Position numbers and translations under genes: made by a program. The notes beneath the pieces were generated by a model, which saw only the letters and a list, made by a program, of their open reading frames with translations, searched no databases and had not been told where the DNA came from. A DNA stretch of 64,000 bases from Spirosoma spitsbergense DSM 19989 (GTDB lineage: Bacteria > Bacteroidota > Bacteroidia > Cytophagales > Spirosomataceae), in assembly GCF_000374085.1 (NCBI RefSeq), contig NZ_KB893559.1:112984-176983 (forward strand), read 5' to 3'. This document shows, in pieces, positions 54,917-63,779 of this stretch. The first letter of the stretch is position 1; the number at the start of each line of letters is the position of its first letter.

Positions 54917-55375
54917 CTAACTCGAATGGTCGCTGACGATAACCCAGCGATTTTTCATTTTCCGCCAAAGCAGGGTGAAATATCCTTCAGCATCCCCGAT
55001 TTGGGGGCGGGTCAGGTGATACCGGCCAATAACATAGGCTGTGTTAGGCGTCAGTAAATCCAGTTCCAGAATATCGAATTTCAGCGTTCCCATCGAAGCC
55101 CGGTCGGGATAGCGTTTTTTGTAGTTGGCCAGAGTAGCCTGATAGCCGTAGGTGATACCCACTTTCCCCACAAAGGTCAGTGAATCGGAGGGCCAGTACC
55201 CGATCATAAACCGGTCTACCCGTCCGGCGTTCCAGTCGGCAGTTTGGCGTTCGAGAATTTGCAGGATGGCGCGTCGTTCTTTGGCCATTTGTACTTTTTC
55301 TGCTTCAATGGTCCGCTGCCCTGCCCCCGGCAGGCAGATCGTAACGAGGAATAACGCCGTGAGGAGATAGTTCAT
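54917..55375 (-). CDS. Secreted DUF4440/SnoaL-like (NTF2-fold) protein
   Basis: 152 residues from the ATG at 55375 (MNYLLTALFLVTICLPGAGQ, signal peptide). The longer frame upstream runs antisense to the SDR gene and is not used. NTF2-like features: ILQILERQTADWNAGRVDRFMIGYWPSDSLTFVG at residues ~40-73 and YGYQATLANYKKRYPD, then paired strands ending RWVIVSDHSS. DUF4440 domains bind or act on small ligands; no catalytic assignment is possible. Divergent from the SDR gene with 109 bases between. Confidence 0.85.
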   Translation of the reverse strand: MNYLLTALFLVTICLPGAGQRTIEAEKVQMAKERRAILQILERQTADWNAGRVDRFMIGYWPSDSLTFVGKVGITYGYQATLANYKKRYPDRASMGTLKFDILELDLLTPNTAYVIGRYHLTRPQIGDAEGYFTLLWRKMKNRWVIVSDHSS

Positions 55376-55484
55376 AACCAACTTTTTTACTAAACTAAGT
55401 GAATCATGCGGTAGTTGAAAGGATGATATGCGTTTCTGTTTCATCGGTGTTTGCCGCCAACAAAATTTGATATCCTGAACAACT

Positions 55485-56222
55485 ATGCGATTAGCTGATA
55501 AAGTGGCAATTATTACCGGAGCCGCCCGGGGAATTGGCCAGAAAGCCGCCGAAGTCTTTTGCCGAGAAGGTGCTACCGTTATCATCTGGGATGTACTCAC
55601 CGAAGGTGAAACCACCGCCCAGCAGTTGCGGGAGCAGGGGTTCCGGTGCGCGTTCAACCACGTGAGTACGACCGATGTGGCAGCCATCGAAACCGCAGTA
55701 CAAGCCGTACACGATCGCTACGGACGAATCGATATTTTAATCAATAACGCGGGCATCACCCGCGACAAAAGTCTGCTAAAAATGTCGTTTGACGAATGGC
55801 AACAGGTTATCGACGTCAACTTGACCGGGGTATTCAACTGCACGAAAATCATTGCTCCCTACATGGTGGCGCAGAAACAGGGCCGCATTATCTGTACTTC
55901 GTCCATCAATGGGGTGCATGGAGCATTTGGACAGACGAATTACGCTGCGGCAAAGGCCGGGATTATTGGCATGGTCCGTTCCTGGGCTAAGGAACTGGGA
56001 CCCAAAGGCATTACGGCCAACGCCGTAGCACCCGGTTTTATTCAAACAGCCATGACGGATGCCATGCCAGACGACGTTCGTAACCACGCCATTGCTACTA
56101 TACCGGTCCGACGCATCGGTCAGCCGGAAGACATTGCCAATGCGTACCTGTTTCTGGCTTCTGACGAAGCGTCATTCGTTAACGGACACGTCTTATCAGT
56201 AAATGGGGGTCAGGCTTTATAG
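55485..56222 (+). CDS. fabG: SDR family oxidoreductase, 3-oxoacyl-ACP reductase-like
   Basis: 245 residues, classical short-chain dehydrogenase. Cofactor motif TGAARGIGQ (T-G-x3-G-x-G) near residue 12, NNAGITRD near 87, catalytic Ser in ICTSSINGVHG and Tyr/Lys in YAAAKAG. VAPGFIQTAMTDAMPD and LSVNGGQAL at the end are typical of FabG. It could be the fatty-acid FabG or a paralogue such as acetoacetyl-CoA reductase. Word-type inverted repeats follow its stop. Confidence 0.9.
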   Translation: MRLADKVAIITGAARGIGQKAAEVFCREGATVIIWDVLTEGETTAQQLREQGFRCAFNHVSTTDVAAIETAVQAVHDRYGRIDILINNAGITRDKSLLKMSFDEWQQVIDVNLTGVFNCTKIIAPYMVAQKQGRIICTSSINGVHGAFGQTNYAAAKAGIIGMVRSWAKELGPKGITANAVAPGFIQTAMTDAMPDDVRNHAIATIPVRRIGQPEDIANAYLFLASDEASFVNGHVLSVNGGQAL

Positions 56223-56225
56223 TGA

Positions 56226-56294
56226 TTTATGGTTTACAGTGTATAGTCTAAGGTGGCTGACACAAACCATAAACTATAGACCGTAAACCATAAA
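56226..56294. repeat. ATAAACC-word inverted repeat after the SDR gene
   Basis: TTTATGGTTTAC (56226-56237) is the exact complement of GTAAACCATAAA (56283-56294). Extra partial copies (AACCATAAACTATAG, ATAAACC) lie around it. It uses the same word as the nuoL-nuoM gap at 30.2 kb. Confidence 0.85.
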
Positions 56295-56345
56295 CCACAA
56301 AACCGTGATTAACTTTACAGAAGCATTCACCGTCGGCAGTACCTT

Positions 56346-56459
56346 ATGAACAGGATACGGAAATTTTATAATGAGTACAAACCATACATCTTTTCGGATG
56401 GCTGGTACTACGTCTTTATTGTTGTTTTCATTCTGCTGTTATTTATTTTCTTTTCCTAA
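56346..56459 (+). CDS. 37-residue membrane microprotein
   Basis: ATG at 56346, TAA ending at 56459: a basic N-terminus (MNRIRKFYNEYKPYIFSDG) followed by one long hydrophobic helix (YYVFIVVFILLLFIFFS). The stop TAA directly abuts the GTG start of the lipid kinase (TAAGTG), which implies translational coupling. Frame, charge pattern and spacing all support a real small inner-membrane protein. Family not recognised; a role beside the kinase, such as membrane tethering, is speculation. Confidence 0.7.
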   Translation: MNRIRKFYNEYKPYIFSDGWYYVFIVVFILLLFIFFS

Positions 56460-57338
56460 GTGGCTACCCGTTCGGCTATTCTGGCCATCATTAATCCGCT
56501 CTCCGGCACTACATCTGTCGAGCAAAAAAAACTGCTTCAGGACGCGTTTATACGCCGGGCCAATGTTCTTGGCTTCTCGCCCGATGTGGTCATGACTACC
56601 CACCCCGGCCATGCTACCGAATTGGCAGCGAGAGCCGTTGAACAGGGCATAAGCCGCATATTGGCCATTGGGGGCGATGGCACCATCAACGAAACAGCGC
56701 AGGCTCTACGGCGGTCGGCTACGGCATTAGGTATTGTTCCTGTTGGCTCAGGAAATGGGCTGGCCCGCCACCTGGGTATTCCGCTCAACCCCATGAAAGC
56801 CATCGAACGTGCCCTGTCAGGACGACCCGTTGTTATCGACAGTGGTGAGATAAGTGGGCACCCCTTTTTCTGCACTGCCGGTCTGGGTTTCGAAGCGTTT
56901 GTGGCCCATGCGTTTGCAAAAGAGCCGATTCGTGGTTTACCAACTTACATCCGTGCCGCATTTCGGGCATTCTGGACATACAAACCACCCGTATTTACTC
57001 TCAATGGCGAGCAGAAGGAGTTATTTTCGCTCACCTTCGCCAATGCCGGACAGTTTGGCAACAACGCCTGGATGGCTCCGCAGGCCAACATTGCCGATGG
57101 CAAACTGGACCAGTGCGAAATAAGACCATTCCCGGCACAGGCAACCGGGATGATTACCTGGCGGTTGTTCAATAAAACCCTGAATGAATCATCCTATTGG
57201 CGGGGGCATTCCATCACCAAAGCAACCGTGCAGACCTGGGAGCCGTTACTTATTCACGCCGACGGGGAGCCGCTTACGTTGCCCTCCGGCCGGGCCGATG
57301 TGCAGATACTTCCGGGGAGTTTACTGGTGTTGTTATAA
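56460..57338 (+). CDS. Diacylglycerol/sphingosine kinase family lipid kinase (YegS/DagK-like)
   Basis: 292 residues, start GTG 56460. DAGK catalytic blocks: LAIINPLSGTTS (residues 6-17), LAIGGDGTINETAQAL (about residues 67-82) and VPVGSGNGLARHLGIP, plus CTAGLGFEAFVAHAF. The C-terminal beta-sandwich ends LPSGRADVQILPGSLLVLL. Phosphorylates membrane diacylglycerol or a related lipid using ATP. Coupled with the microprotein directly upstream. Confidence 0.9.
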   Translation: MATRSAILAIINPLSGTTSVEQKKLLQDAFIRRANVLGFSPDVVMTTHPGHATELAARAVEQGISRILAIGGDGTINETAQALRRSATALGIVPVGSGNGLARHLGIPLNPMKAIERALSGRPVVIDSGEISGHPFFCTAGLGFEAFVAHAFAKEPIRGLPTYIRAAFRAFWTYKPPVFTLNGEQKELFSLTFANAGQFGNNAWMAPQANIADGKLDQCEIRPFPAQATGMITWRLFNKTLNESSYWRGHSITKATVQTWEPLLIHADGEPLTLPSGRADVQILPGSLLVLL

Positions 57339-57369
57339 GCAAGGACGTTATTCTATCTTTTTTGTTCCC

Positions 57370-57716
57370 GGCCTGTCGGCTGCCAGATTGCGGTTGAAGG
57401 CTATAATCATACCAAACTGCCTGTAACTAATTACATCTGCTCAAGATGTAAACATGTTGCGGAATACCCAACAGTAAACCCTCCTACCATCAACTACCCT
57501 TTTAGGGTCGGTATCCAGCAGTTATAAAGCCCGTTTTTTTGCCAGAACGGCACATCAACACCAAGCGCCTGGTACTATCTGGTGGATATCAATCCAGACT
57601 AAGTCTCTAACTATCAGATAATCGCATACGTATACTTGTTCACCGAAGGGGAAAGACAGCTTTCCGGGTATACTATTATTGCCAATACGCAACTATCAAT
57701 TCCATTCCTACAATAG
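57370..57716 (+). pseudogene. Possible decayed coding sequence with in-frame stops
   Basis: One plus frame reads GCQIAVEGYNHTKLPVTNYI and on, with stops at 57525 and 57600, and continues into SAWYYLVDINPD, VSNYQIIAYVYLFTEGERQL and SGYTIIANTQLSIPFLQ before a final TAG at 57714. The residue composition of the last 60 codons looks protein-like, suggesting a relic gene. It could be chance; no family is recognised. Confidence 0.3.
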
Positions 57717-58431
57717 TGACCACCATTCCTGGTCAACCGATCTTTATGCATAAACCTGGTTGATCCATAAAAAAAAATACAAGTTATGTTGCCTAATCAT
57801 CAGTAAGCTACAATTGGGCATACTTTTTGAAATCATTACCTTTAGTTACCTTTTTTAAATAAAAGAACACAATAGATTTACGTATTACGGTAATAGAAAA
57901 CACCGTTAAATCAATGAAATTATTTTTTATCTTTTTTTTTCCTCTCACAGAAATATTTTTTTTGTTTCCTATTTTCACAAAACAGTAACCTGTAAAAAGG
58001 GAAAATATGTGGTAAGAGGTTCTGTATTAAGAGAGTGGATCAGGAAAATAACAAATTTTTTGGTTGAATTTTAGAGTAATAACTAATAATGCATTCGTTA
58101 GATAGTATACAAAAATGTGTTTACAAACAAACTTAATTAGCCTATTTATTATATAGTATACCAATAACTACTCTGGATACTTTTTCGTAAATTAAAGTTG
58201 ACCCTATATTTTGTGACTAGCAGACTATGATGCGTCTAACAGGTTGATTACGAGTCTACAGAAAGTTATCGACGCCAATATGTAAAATAATAGACAATAT
58301 GGTAACAAAATGTTAAACAATAAAATCGTATTGATGTTGTTCGGTTAGACGCTGGCTTTATTTCTAACAAAGAAAGGCACGGATTTCGCTACTATCTGTA
58401 TTATATCCTATTATTTAAGCAGCTAACGAAT
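57717..58431. other. AT-rich intergenic region without detectable gene
   Basis: About 0.7 kb, clearly more AT-rich than the rest of the window, with poly-T and poly-A runs (for example near 57930-57960) and many TATA-like stretches such as TTATTATATAGTATACC. No ORF, tRNA or strong hairpin was found. It may be a horizontally acquired remnant or a long regulatory region for the small ORF at 58432. Confidence 0.6.
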
Positions 58432-58692
58432 ATGTTTATCACATTTGCCCAGTACAGTATTCTGATGGCTTCACAGCATCGGGTCACGTACAGTCAATTA
58501 AAGAAGAGGACCAGTTTCGACCACCTGATGGTCAACTATTACACGATGGGGCTATTAAATATTGGCCTGATCAGCGCGAGCGATAAAGAAGGTACTGACT
58601 CTACTTACTACCAACTGACCGATGAAGGGGAGATTTGCATTCGGGAATACGAACAGGCTAATCCAGAGTTAGTTATCAAGTCTATGTACTAG
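58432..58692 (+). CDS. Small winged-helix-like hypothetical protein
   Basis: 86 residues. The pattern of short helices followed by SASDKEGTDSTYYQLTDEGE (a beta-wing ending in the LTDEGE motif of many winged-helix regulators) suggests a small DNA-binding or regulatory domain. No signal peptide or membrane helix. It sits between the AT-rich region and the convergent POT transporter (6 bases apart). Family not identified. Confidence 0.6.
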   Translation: MFITFAQYSILMASQHRVTYSQLKKRTSFDHLMVNYYTMGLLNIGLISASDKEGTDSTYYQLTDEGEICIREYEQANPELVIKSMY

Positions 58693-58698
58693 TCCCTC

Positions 58699-60201
58699 TT
58701 ACTCAACGCCACCCATCCATTTTTTCAGGGGCCTGGCGAAGAGTAGCATGACAATGCCAGCACCTAAGCCAAAGTACGCTACACTTTGGAACAGAGCAGG
58801 CATTTGCTGCACGTTTTCTTCATCAAACCCACCGGCAAACAAGCCGGCAATTAGGTTTCCAAGCGAGGTACCTACGAACCAGATACCCATCAACTGGCTG
58901 GCAAAACGCTTTGGAGCCAGTTTGGTAAATGAACTCAGCCCTACCGGACTCAGAAATAACTCGCCCAGGGTGAAGAATAAATACGTGAACGTCAGATAGA
59001 GAGCCGATGTGCGTACGCCCGTCAGAGCCAGTTTAGCGGCAAATACCATAATGACGTAGGCCAAACCAAGTAAAATCAGGCCGGTAGCCAATTTAGCAGG
59101 CACCGAGAAGTTTAATTTTCGGTTCGCCAGAAAAATCCATAGCGAAGCCAGAACGGGAGAAAAAATGAGAATAAAAGCCGGGTTGAAGTTCTGAAACCAG
59201 CTCGATGGCATTTCCCAGCCAAAGAAGTTCAGGTCGGTATAACGGTCGGCAAAAATCTGTAGAGATGACCCCTGCTGTTCGTTGCCCGCCCAGAACAAAG
59301 CAGCCGCCAGGAAAAAGACAAACAGAACGACGACCCGCTTTTTTTCGACGGTCGTTAACCCGCCCCCCAATAAAATATAAGCAAAATAACTGATGGCTAC
59401 CAGGGCAATAATTGTTCCCATGGCTTTAGCCAGCCCCTGTGCCGTGGTCATATCAATTACGTGGGTTAGTTGCAGTGCTGTCAGAATTGCAGCTAACCCA
59501 ACCAGAAACGCAATCATGGGCTTGTTGCTACCGGGCGTTCTGGCAACCCCGTCTGTTACTTCTGCTTTTATGGGCACATTCCCGTACCGTCCCAGGTATC
59601 GCTCTCCCAGAATACGGAAGGTAATCAACCCCAGCCCCATACCTACCGCAGCGGCCCCAAACCCGTAATGCCAGCCCACTTTCTGCCCCAGGTAACCAAC
59701 AATGGTAATTCCCAGGAAAGAACCCAGGTTAATACCCATGTAAAAAATGGAGAAAGCCGCATCCCGACGCGCCCCGCCTTCCGGGTATAATTCGCCAACA
59801 ATCGTACTAATATTCGGTTTTAACAGACCCGTTCCGAGCGCCACTACGCAGAGGCCCGAATAAAATAAACCCGTGCCGGAGGGGATAGCAAGAATAATGT
59901 GGCCCACCATAATGGTTATTCCACCATACCAGATAGATTTTCGCTGCCCCAATATGTTATCGGCAATCCAGCCGCCGGGTAACGAGAGCAGGTAAACAGA
60001 AGCCGTATAAATTCCGTAGATGGCCGCTCCTTCCGTCTCGTTCAGCCCCATACCGCCCCGAACGTTGTCGATCAGGAACAGCAGCAGAATAGCCCGCATC
60101 CCGTAATAACTAAACCGTTCCCACATCTCGGTAAAAAACAAGACGTAAAGACCGGTTGGGTGGCCTGTTCTGGTACTGGGCTTTTCAATAGCAGCTTCCA
60201 T
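58699..60201 (-). CDS. POT/PTR2 family peptide MFS transporter
   Basis: Proton-coupled di/tripeptide symporter. 500 residues, about 14 membrane helices. Helix-1 motif EMWERFSYYGMRAIL, loop LPGGWIADNILGQRKSIWYGG, and FSIFYMGINLGSFLG are POT signatures. SPVGLSSFTKLAPKRFASQLMG in the second half is another family block. The ATG is at 60201. It follows a 500-base gap that holds a Kelch relic. Confidence 0.95.
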   Translation of the reverse strand: MEAAIEKPSTRTGHPTGLYVLFFTEMWERFSYYGMRAILLLFLIDNVRGGMGLNETEGAAIYGIYTASVYLLSLPGGWIADNILGQRKSIWYGGITIMVGHIILAIPSGTGLFYSGLCVVALGTGLLKPNISTIVGELYPEGGARRDAAFSIFYMGINLGSFLGITIVGYLGQKVGWHYGFGAAAVGMGLGLITFRILGERYLGRYGNVPIKAEVTDGVARTPGSNKPMIAFLVGLAAILTALQLTHVIDMTTAQGLAKAMGTIIALVAISYFAYILLGGGLTTVEKKRVVVLFVFFLAAALFWAGNEQQGSSLQIFADRYTDLNFFGWEMPSSWFQNFNPAFILIFSPVLASLWIFLANRKLNFSVPAKLATGLILLGLAYVIMVFAAKLALTGVRTSALYLTFTYLFFTLGELFLSPVGLSSFTKLAPKRFASQLMGIWFVGTSLGNLIAGLFAGGFDEENVQQMPALFQSVAYFGLGAGIVMLLFARPLKKWMGGVE

Positions 60202-60304
60202 AAATTTAGGTTAAGCAGGTAGTTTGTTGACGTGTAGCGTGATATAAACGAATAAAGTAGTGGTAAATATACCGGCAACATCCCAAAGCCACAAGGTTCG
60301 CTCG

Positions 60305-60448
60305 TTAAGGAGCCGGATTGAACACCCACAAATCACTGAAAGCATCAGAGTTGTTTGACCCAGTGGTCAGATACCCTTTTTTGTTCAATGCAAAGCCAAC
60401 TACCTTTTTTCGCGGGGCACCTTCGAACGATTGCTGTGGAAGCCAAAG
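60305..60448 (-). pseudogene. Relic of a Kelch-repeat gene
   Basis: Between stops at 60449 and 60305 the minus frame reads LWLPQQSFEGAPRKKVVGFA followed by LNKKGYLTTGSNNSDAFSDLWVFNPAP. The last part is a clear Kelch blade of the form KGYxxTG...LWVFNP. Only one blade remains, without start, so it is a gene fragment. The rest of the 60202-60719 gap shows no supported gene. Confidence 0.65.
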
Positions 60449-60721
60449 CTAAGCATACATCCCGGATGATATTTCATAAGGCGAGCAGCCTGAAAATATA
60501 TTTTGTCTGGGGGACCGACTCGCCCTTAATGAGTACCGCTTCCCGGTTTGTAGAAGATTTCAGCCGAGATTAGTTCAGCATCGGTCAGGCCCTGAATCTG
60601 ATGTTTTACGGTTTGTCAGCACCTTGGTCGCAACGGGTGCTAACAAACGGGTCGACTCCTGGGAAACTATGATTTTTAGGCTTATGATTTTCCATGATGA
60701 GCGTAATACGGGGCGATGCGC

Positions 60722-61492
60722 TCAGTAAGGCATTGACCATGTCACAACAACCTGCCCCTGGTTATTGTACAGATTCAGGTCGTCGCCGTTTAGCTGATAC
60801 GTATAGCACTCCGTCCCGCTCGGCAATGCCAGGCAGAACACAAAATCGTTAGTTGTGTACCAGGTTACGCCCTGCTGTTTCCAGTCTTCAATGGTTTTGT
60901 CAGGCTCTGGCTGGGGATTATCGTGGGGGTTAGAGGGAAAAAATACCATCTTGTAGCCATCAATACGACCATCGGGTAATAGCTTTTTAAATCGTTTGGT
61001 CAAGAAACCGCCACTAGCTTCTTTGGTCATCCAGTTTCCTACTACGTTTGGGTCATGCCCCCGGTTCTCGGGTAGCGGCTCCGCTGGCTGCGGTGCTTCG
61101 GGATTTTCTGCCGGTACCAGGCCATATTGGCTGCTGCGATTGAAGACGCTACTGACCTCCAGCCCGTTGTTATTCCAGGTGCAGGCCATCGTCTGACCAG
61201 TCCGCACGAAGACAAACCGGGTTGGTTGTGGGTCAGTAGTTTGTCCAGTTGCCTAGTCGCCGTTAATGACGCCATTTAAGGGCATTGATTTTACGATAAC
61301 CTGCCCCTCTTTCAGCATAAGGTTTCCCGCAAAGGAAGTTTCTGAAAGTGGTATCACCGACAGGGTACTCGCATACTCTTTCCCCTCAATGCGCAGCATT
61401 CCAGTCCAGACTCCGGCAAATTCAGCATCCGTAGAATTGCTCGAACAACTCAGTAGTATCATAAAGATAATCAGTAACAATAAGGGTTTCAT
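60722..61492 (-). pseudogene. Lipoprotein gene split by an in-frame TAG
   Basis: The N-terminal piece (ATG 61492, or 61510) has lipobox FMILLSC and a beta-rich start (FAGVWTGMLRIEGKEYAS). It meets TAG at 61253-61255 after LNGVINGD. The same frame continues at once with ATGQTTDPQPTRFVFVRTGQ and TMACTWNNNGLEVSSVFNRS and runs to 60722. Both parts together would give a ~256-residue lipoprotein with two similar beta domains. A single nonsense mutation is the simplest reading; suppression cannot be excluded. Its 5' end overlaps the DUF3667 gene by 71 bases. Confidence 0.8.
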
Positions 61493-62294
61493 AAGGATGA
61501 TTTTCAGCATCTAAGAATAGAACGGAAAGCAAAAACAGAAATAGAATAAACACAAAATCGAAGGCCAGACCCAACACGGCACAAAGGGCAAGTCGCCAGA
61601 TCAAACCAGCCTTCGATGTGTAGTAGCGCCGGAAGAAATCAAAAAAGACGTAGTAGTAGAGGCCAACCGTTGTGATGAGATAGAATAGGATCAGGTAATT
61701 GGCGTCGTCGGTGATTTTCAGCAAGGGCACAAAGACAACCGCAATCAATGTAGCCCCAATAGTGGACACTGCATTGATAACGCAATGCTCGCCGAACAGG
61801 AGCTTCTGCTTTCGGAAGATGCGATACGAAATCAGGCTGGTAAAGAGAATGCCAAACAGAGAAGTATAGTCGGAGGTAGTCTCGTAAAATGGCCCGAAGG
61901 AATCGAGTGTCTGCGCCCACAGTTTATCGTCAGCAGTAGCCGTCGACGACAAATTCCTGACTTCCATAGGCGTCGAACTCATCAGGCCATAGTCGAGCCG
62001 TCTGGATACCCAGAACATACAACCAACGGCCACCGCTACCAGCGCAAATGGTGAACCATAGCGCACACGCCGACCAGCCAGGTAATCAGAAACCACCGTT
62101 CCGGGCCTGAACAGAATCTCTTTAAGTGTAAATACCTCCTTGTTTTCGTAGAGCTTATGCTTGTCTATCAGATGCTCTTTTAATTCGCGGAGACTGTATC
62201 GGTGAGTACTGGCTTTTTGCCCGCACTCAGGGCAGAAAGTGCCTTTGTAGCGACGGTTACAATTCAGGCACTTTACATTGGTCTGTGGCTTCAT
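61422..62294 (-). CDS. DUF3667 domain membrane protein
   Basis: 290 residues from the ATG at 62294 (MKPQTNVKCLNCN). N-terminal zinc ribbon C-X2-C ... C-X2-C (CLNCNRRYKGTFCPECGQK), then SLRELKEHLIDK and LKEILFRPGTVVSDYLAGRR, a combination diagnostic of DUF3667. Four to five membrane helices follow. Function unknown. The end of the frame runs into the start of the broken lipoprotein gene. Confidence 0.88.
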   Translation of the reverse strand: MKPQTNVKCLNCNRRYKGTFCPECGQKASTHRYSLRELKEHLIDKHKLYENKEVFTLKEILFRPGTVVSDYLAGRRVRYGSPFALVAVAVGCMFWVSRRLDYGLMSSTPMEVRNLSSTATADDKLWAQTLDSFGPFYETTSDYTSLFGILFTSLISYRIFRKQKLLFGEHCVINAVSTIGATLIAVVFVPLLKITDDANYLILFYLITTVGLYYYVFFDFFRRYYTSKAGLIWRLALCAVLGLAFDFVFILFLFLLSVLFLDAENHPYETLIVTDYLYDTTELFEQFYGC

Positions 62295-62449
62295 CAGGTG
62301 GTTCGGCAAGCAGGTAGCAACAAAAATAGAGACCTGATTCTGGTCACTTATTCGTTATAAACCATGATTTTCGTCATTGTCTATAGCAATCAGCCATTTT
62401 TGACGTGAGAGATCAAATGGTAAGAATGGTCAATCCAGGCTGTGAATTT

Positions 62450-62463
62450 GTAGGCGCGCCTAC
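62450..62463. repeat. Perfect 14-base palindrome
   Basis: GTAGGCGCGCCTAC is self-complementary. It lies in the 242-base gap between the DUF3667 and acyltransferase genes. Another small hairpin, CATTTCTGG-N3-CCAGAAATG, sits at 62499-62519. No T tract follows either. Confidence 0.6.
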
Positions 62464-62536
62464 TTAACAGCATCGGTCCCCGTCACCCGCATTTACACCA
62501 TTTCTGGTCACCAGAAATGCCTTCAGATGTCCGTGT

Positions 62537-63718
62537 TCAGGTAGAGCCAGAAGGTATGATAAGGGGCTGTCGGCGTTTGAGGCCTGCATTCAGGTAATTC
62601 CGCGCGGGCACTTCCACGAAGCGATACGTTAGGGCGGAAACAAGCAGCACAATCAGTACATAGACCAGGCAGGTTACGGGGCCTTCCAACCCATATACCA
62701 CCGGAGCAGGTAGGGCAGGAAACTCCATCTGTGGTTTCGAGAGCTCGTCAACGGCCAGAAACGTGAACATAACGGGGACGTGCGTCATGTAGATGGAATA
62801 CGACAAGTCGCCTAAGCGCTGGAACTGGCGCGTTTGGAGCAGATTAGCCAGTTGACCGGTGTTGTATACCGCACTCAGAATCAGCCCCGGAAATGCCCAG
62901 ACCGTCCATAGATCGGGGATGTTCAGGTGCCAGGCTACCAGCAATCCCAGCATCAGTACCACAAACACCACTCCCTGACCCAGTACCCGCGCTCCCCAAC
63001 GGAACTGGTAAGCATCGTGCAGCACCATTCCGAGAACAAACCCCGCCAGGCACCGCAGGAGACTGTCGGGGAAGACGACCTCATCAATGATATGATGCAT
63101 GGGGGGAAGCCAGGGCTTCTGAAGCAGGACTTCACTCAATGGCTTACTCAGGTAGGTATATAACCCCAAAACACCCAGCAGTAAAGCTACTTTCCCCATT
63201 AACGGCATCCGCCGGAACCCCAACATCAGTACCGGAAACAGCATGTACAAAAACCACTCGCTGCCAATAGACCAGGCCGGGAGGTTCCAGGTACCTGTCC
63301 AGGCCTGATTGAATCCGTGTAACATCAGCAGGTGCAACGGAATAGTTCCCAAATCAAAAACCATCTGAGATTCAGCATCCTGCGGGCGGTGATTGATGGG
63401 CACAAGAAGAACATAAATCCCTACCACCCACAGGAGCATGAGCAGATGCAGGGGGTAAATCCGCGCGAATCGGGCGGCCATGTATTGCCGAAACGAGGTA
63501 GTGGTTACCTTCTCTGCGAACCAGCCGCCGTAAACGTAAGTCATAATGAAGCCACTGAGAATGAAAAAGAAATCGACCATCAAGGCCCAGTGCCGGTGTA
63601 GTTGGGTAATGGCGGGGTCAACGATGGGCATAACCATCATATTGAAGTGGAACACAACCACCAGCAGAGCGGCAATTCCCCGTAGCGGTGTCAATGTGGT
63701 AATGTAGGCAGGTTTCAT
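62537..63718 (-). CDS. Acyltransferase 3 family membrane protein (OafA/YrhL-like)
   Basis: 393 residues from the ATG at 63718 (MKPAYITTLTPLRGIAALLVV). Ten or so membrane helices. Family motifs: LRGIAALLVVVFHFN with the conserved R and H, then FFILSGFIMTYVY and RFARIYPLHLLML. WNLPAWSIGSEWFLYMLFPV and LGDLSYSIYMTHVPVMF are also typical. Transfers acyl groups to surface sugars or lipids; the substrate is unknown. Divergent from the small ORF at 63780. Confidence 0.93.
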   Translation of the reverse strand: MKPAYITTLTPLRGIAALLVVVFHFNMMVMPIVDPAITQLHRHWALMVDFFFILSGFIMTYVYGGWFAEKVTTTSFRQYMAARFARIYPLHLLMLLWVVGIYVLLVPINHRPQDAESQMVFDLGTIPLHLLMLHGFNQAWTGTWNLPAWSIGSEWFLYMLFPVLMLGFRRMPLMGKVALLLGVLGLYTYLSKPLSEVLLQKPWLPPMHHIIDEVVFPDSLLRCLAGFVLGMVLHDAYQFRWGARVLGQGVVFVVLMLGLLVAWHLNIPDLWTVWAFPGLILSAVYNTGQLANLLQTRQFQRLGDLSYSIYMTHVPVMFTFLAVDELSKPQMEFPALPAPVVYGLEGPVTCLVYVLIVLLVSALTYRFVEVPARNYLNAGLKRRQPLIIPSGST

Positions 63719-63779
63719 AGGGGTGCATTTCAAAAATACCAGTATCTTGTTGACATAGCCTCAAAAAGCCCTTGTTCCC

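Noticed and set aside
60355..60573. Plus-strand ORF of 72 codons in the gap after the POT transporter
   Set aside because: It overlaps the Kelch relic on the other strand and shows no family, ribosome site or conserved feature; could not be supported.
62450..62519. Hairpins read as a terminator for the acyltransferase gene
   Set aside because: No U tract follows on the transcribed strand, so they are listed only as repeats.
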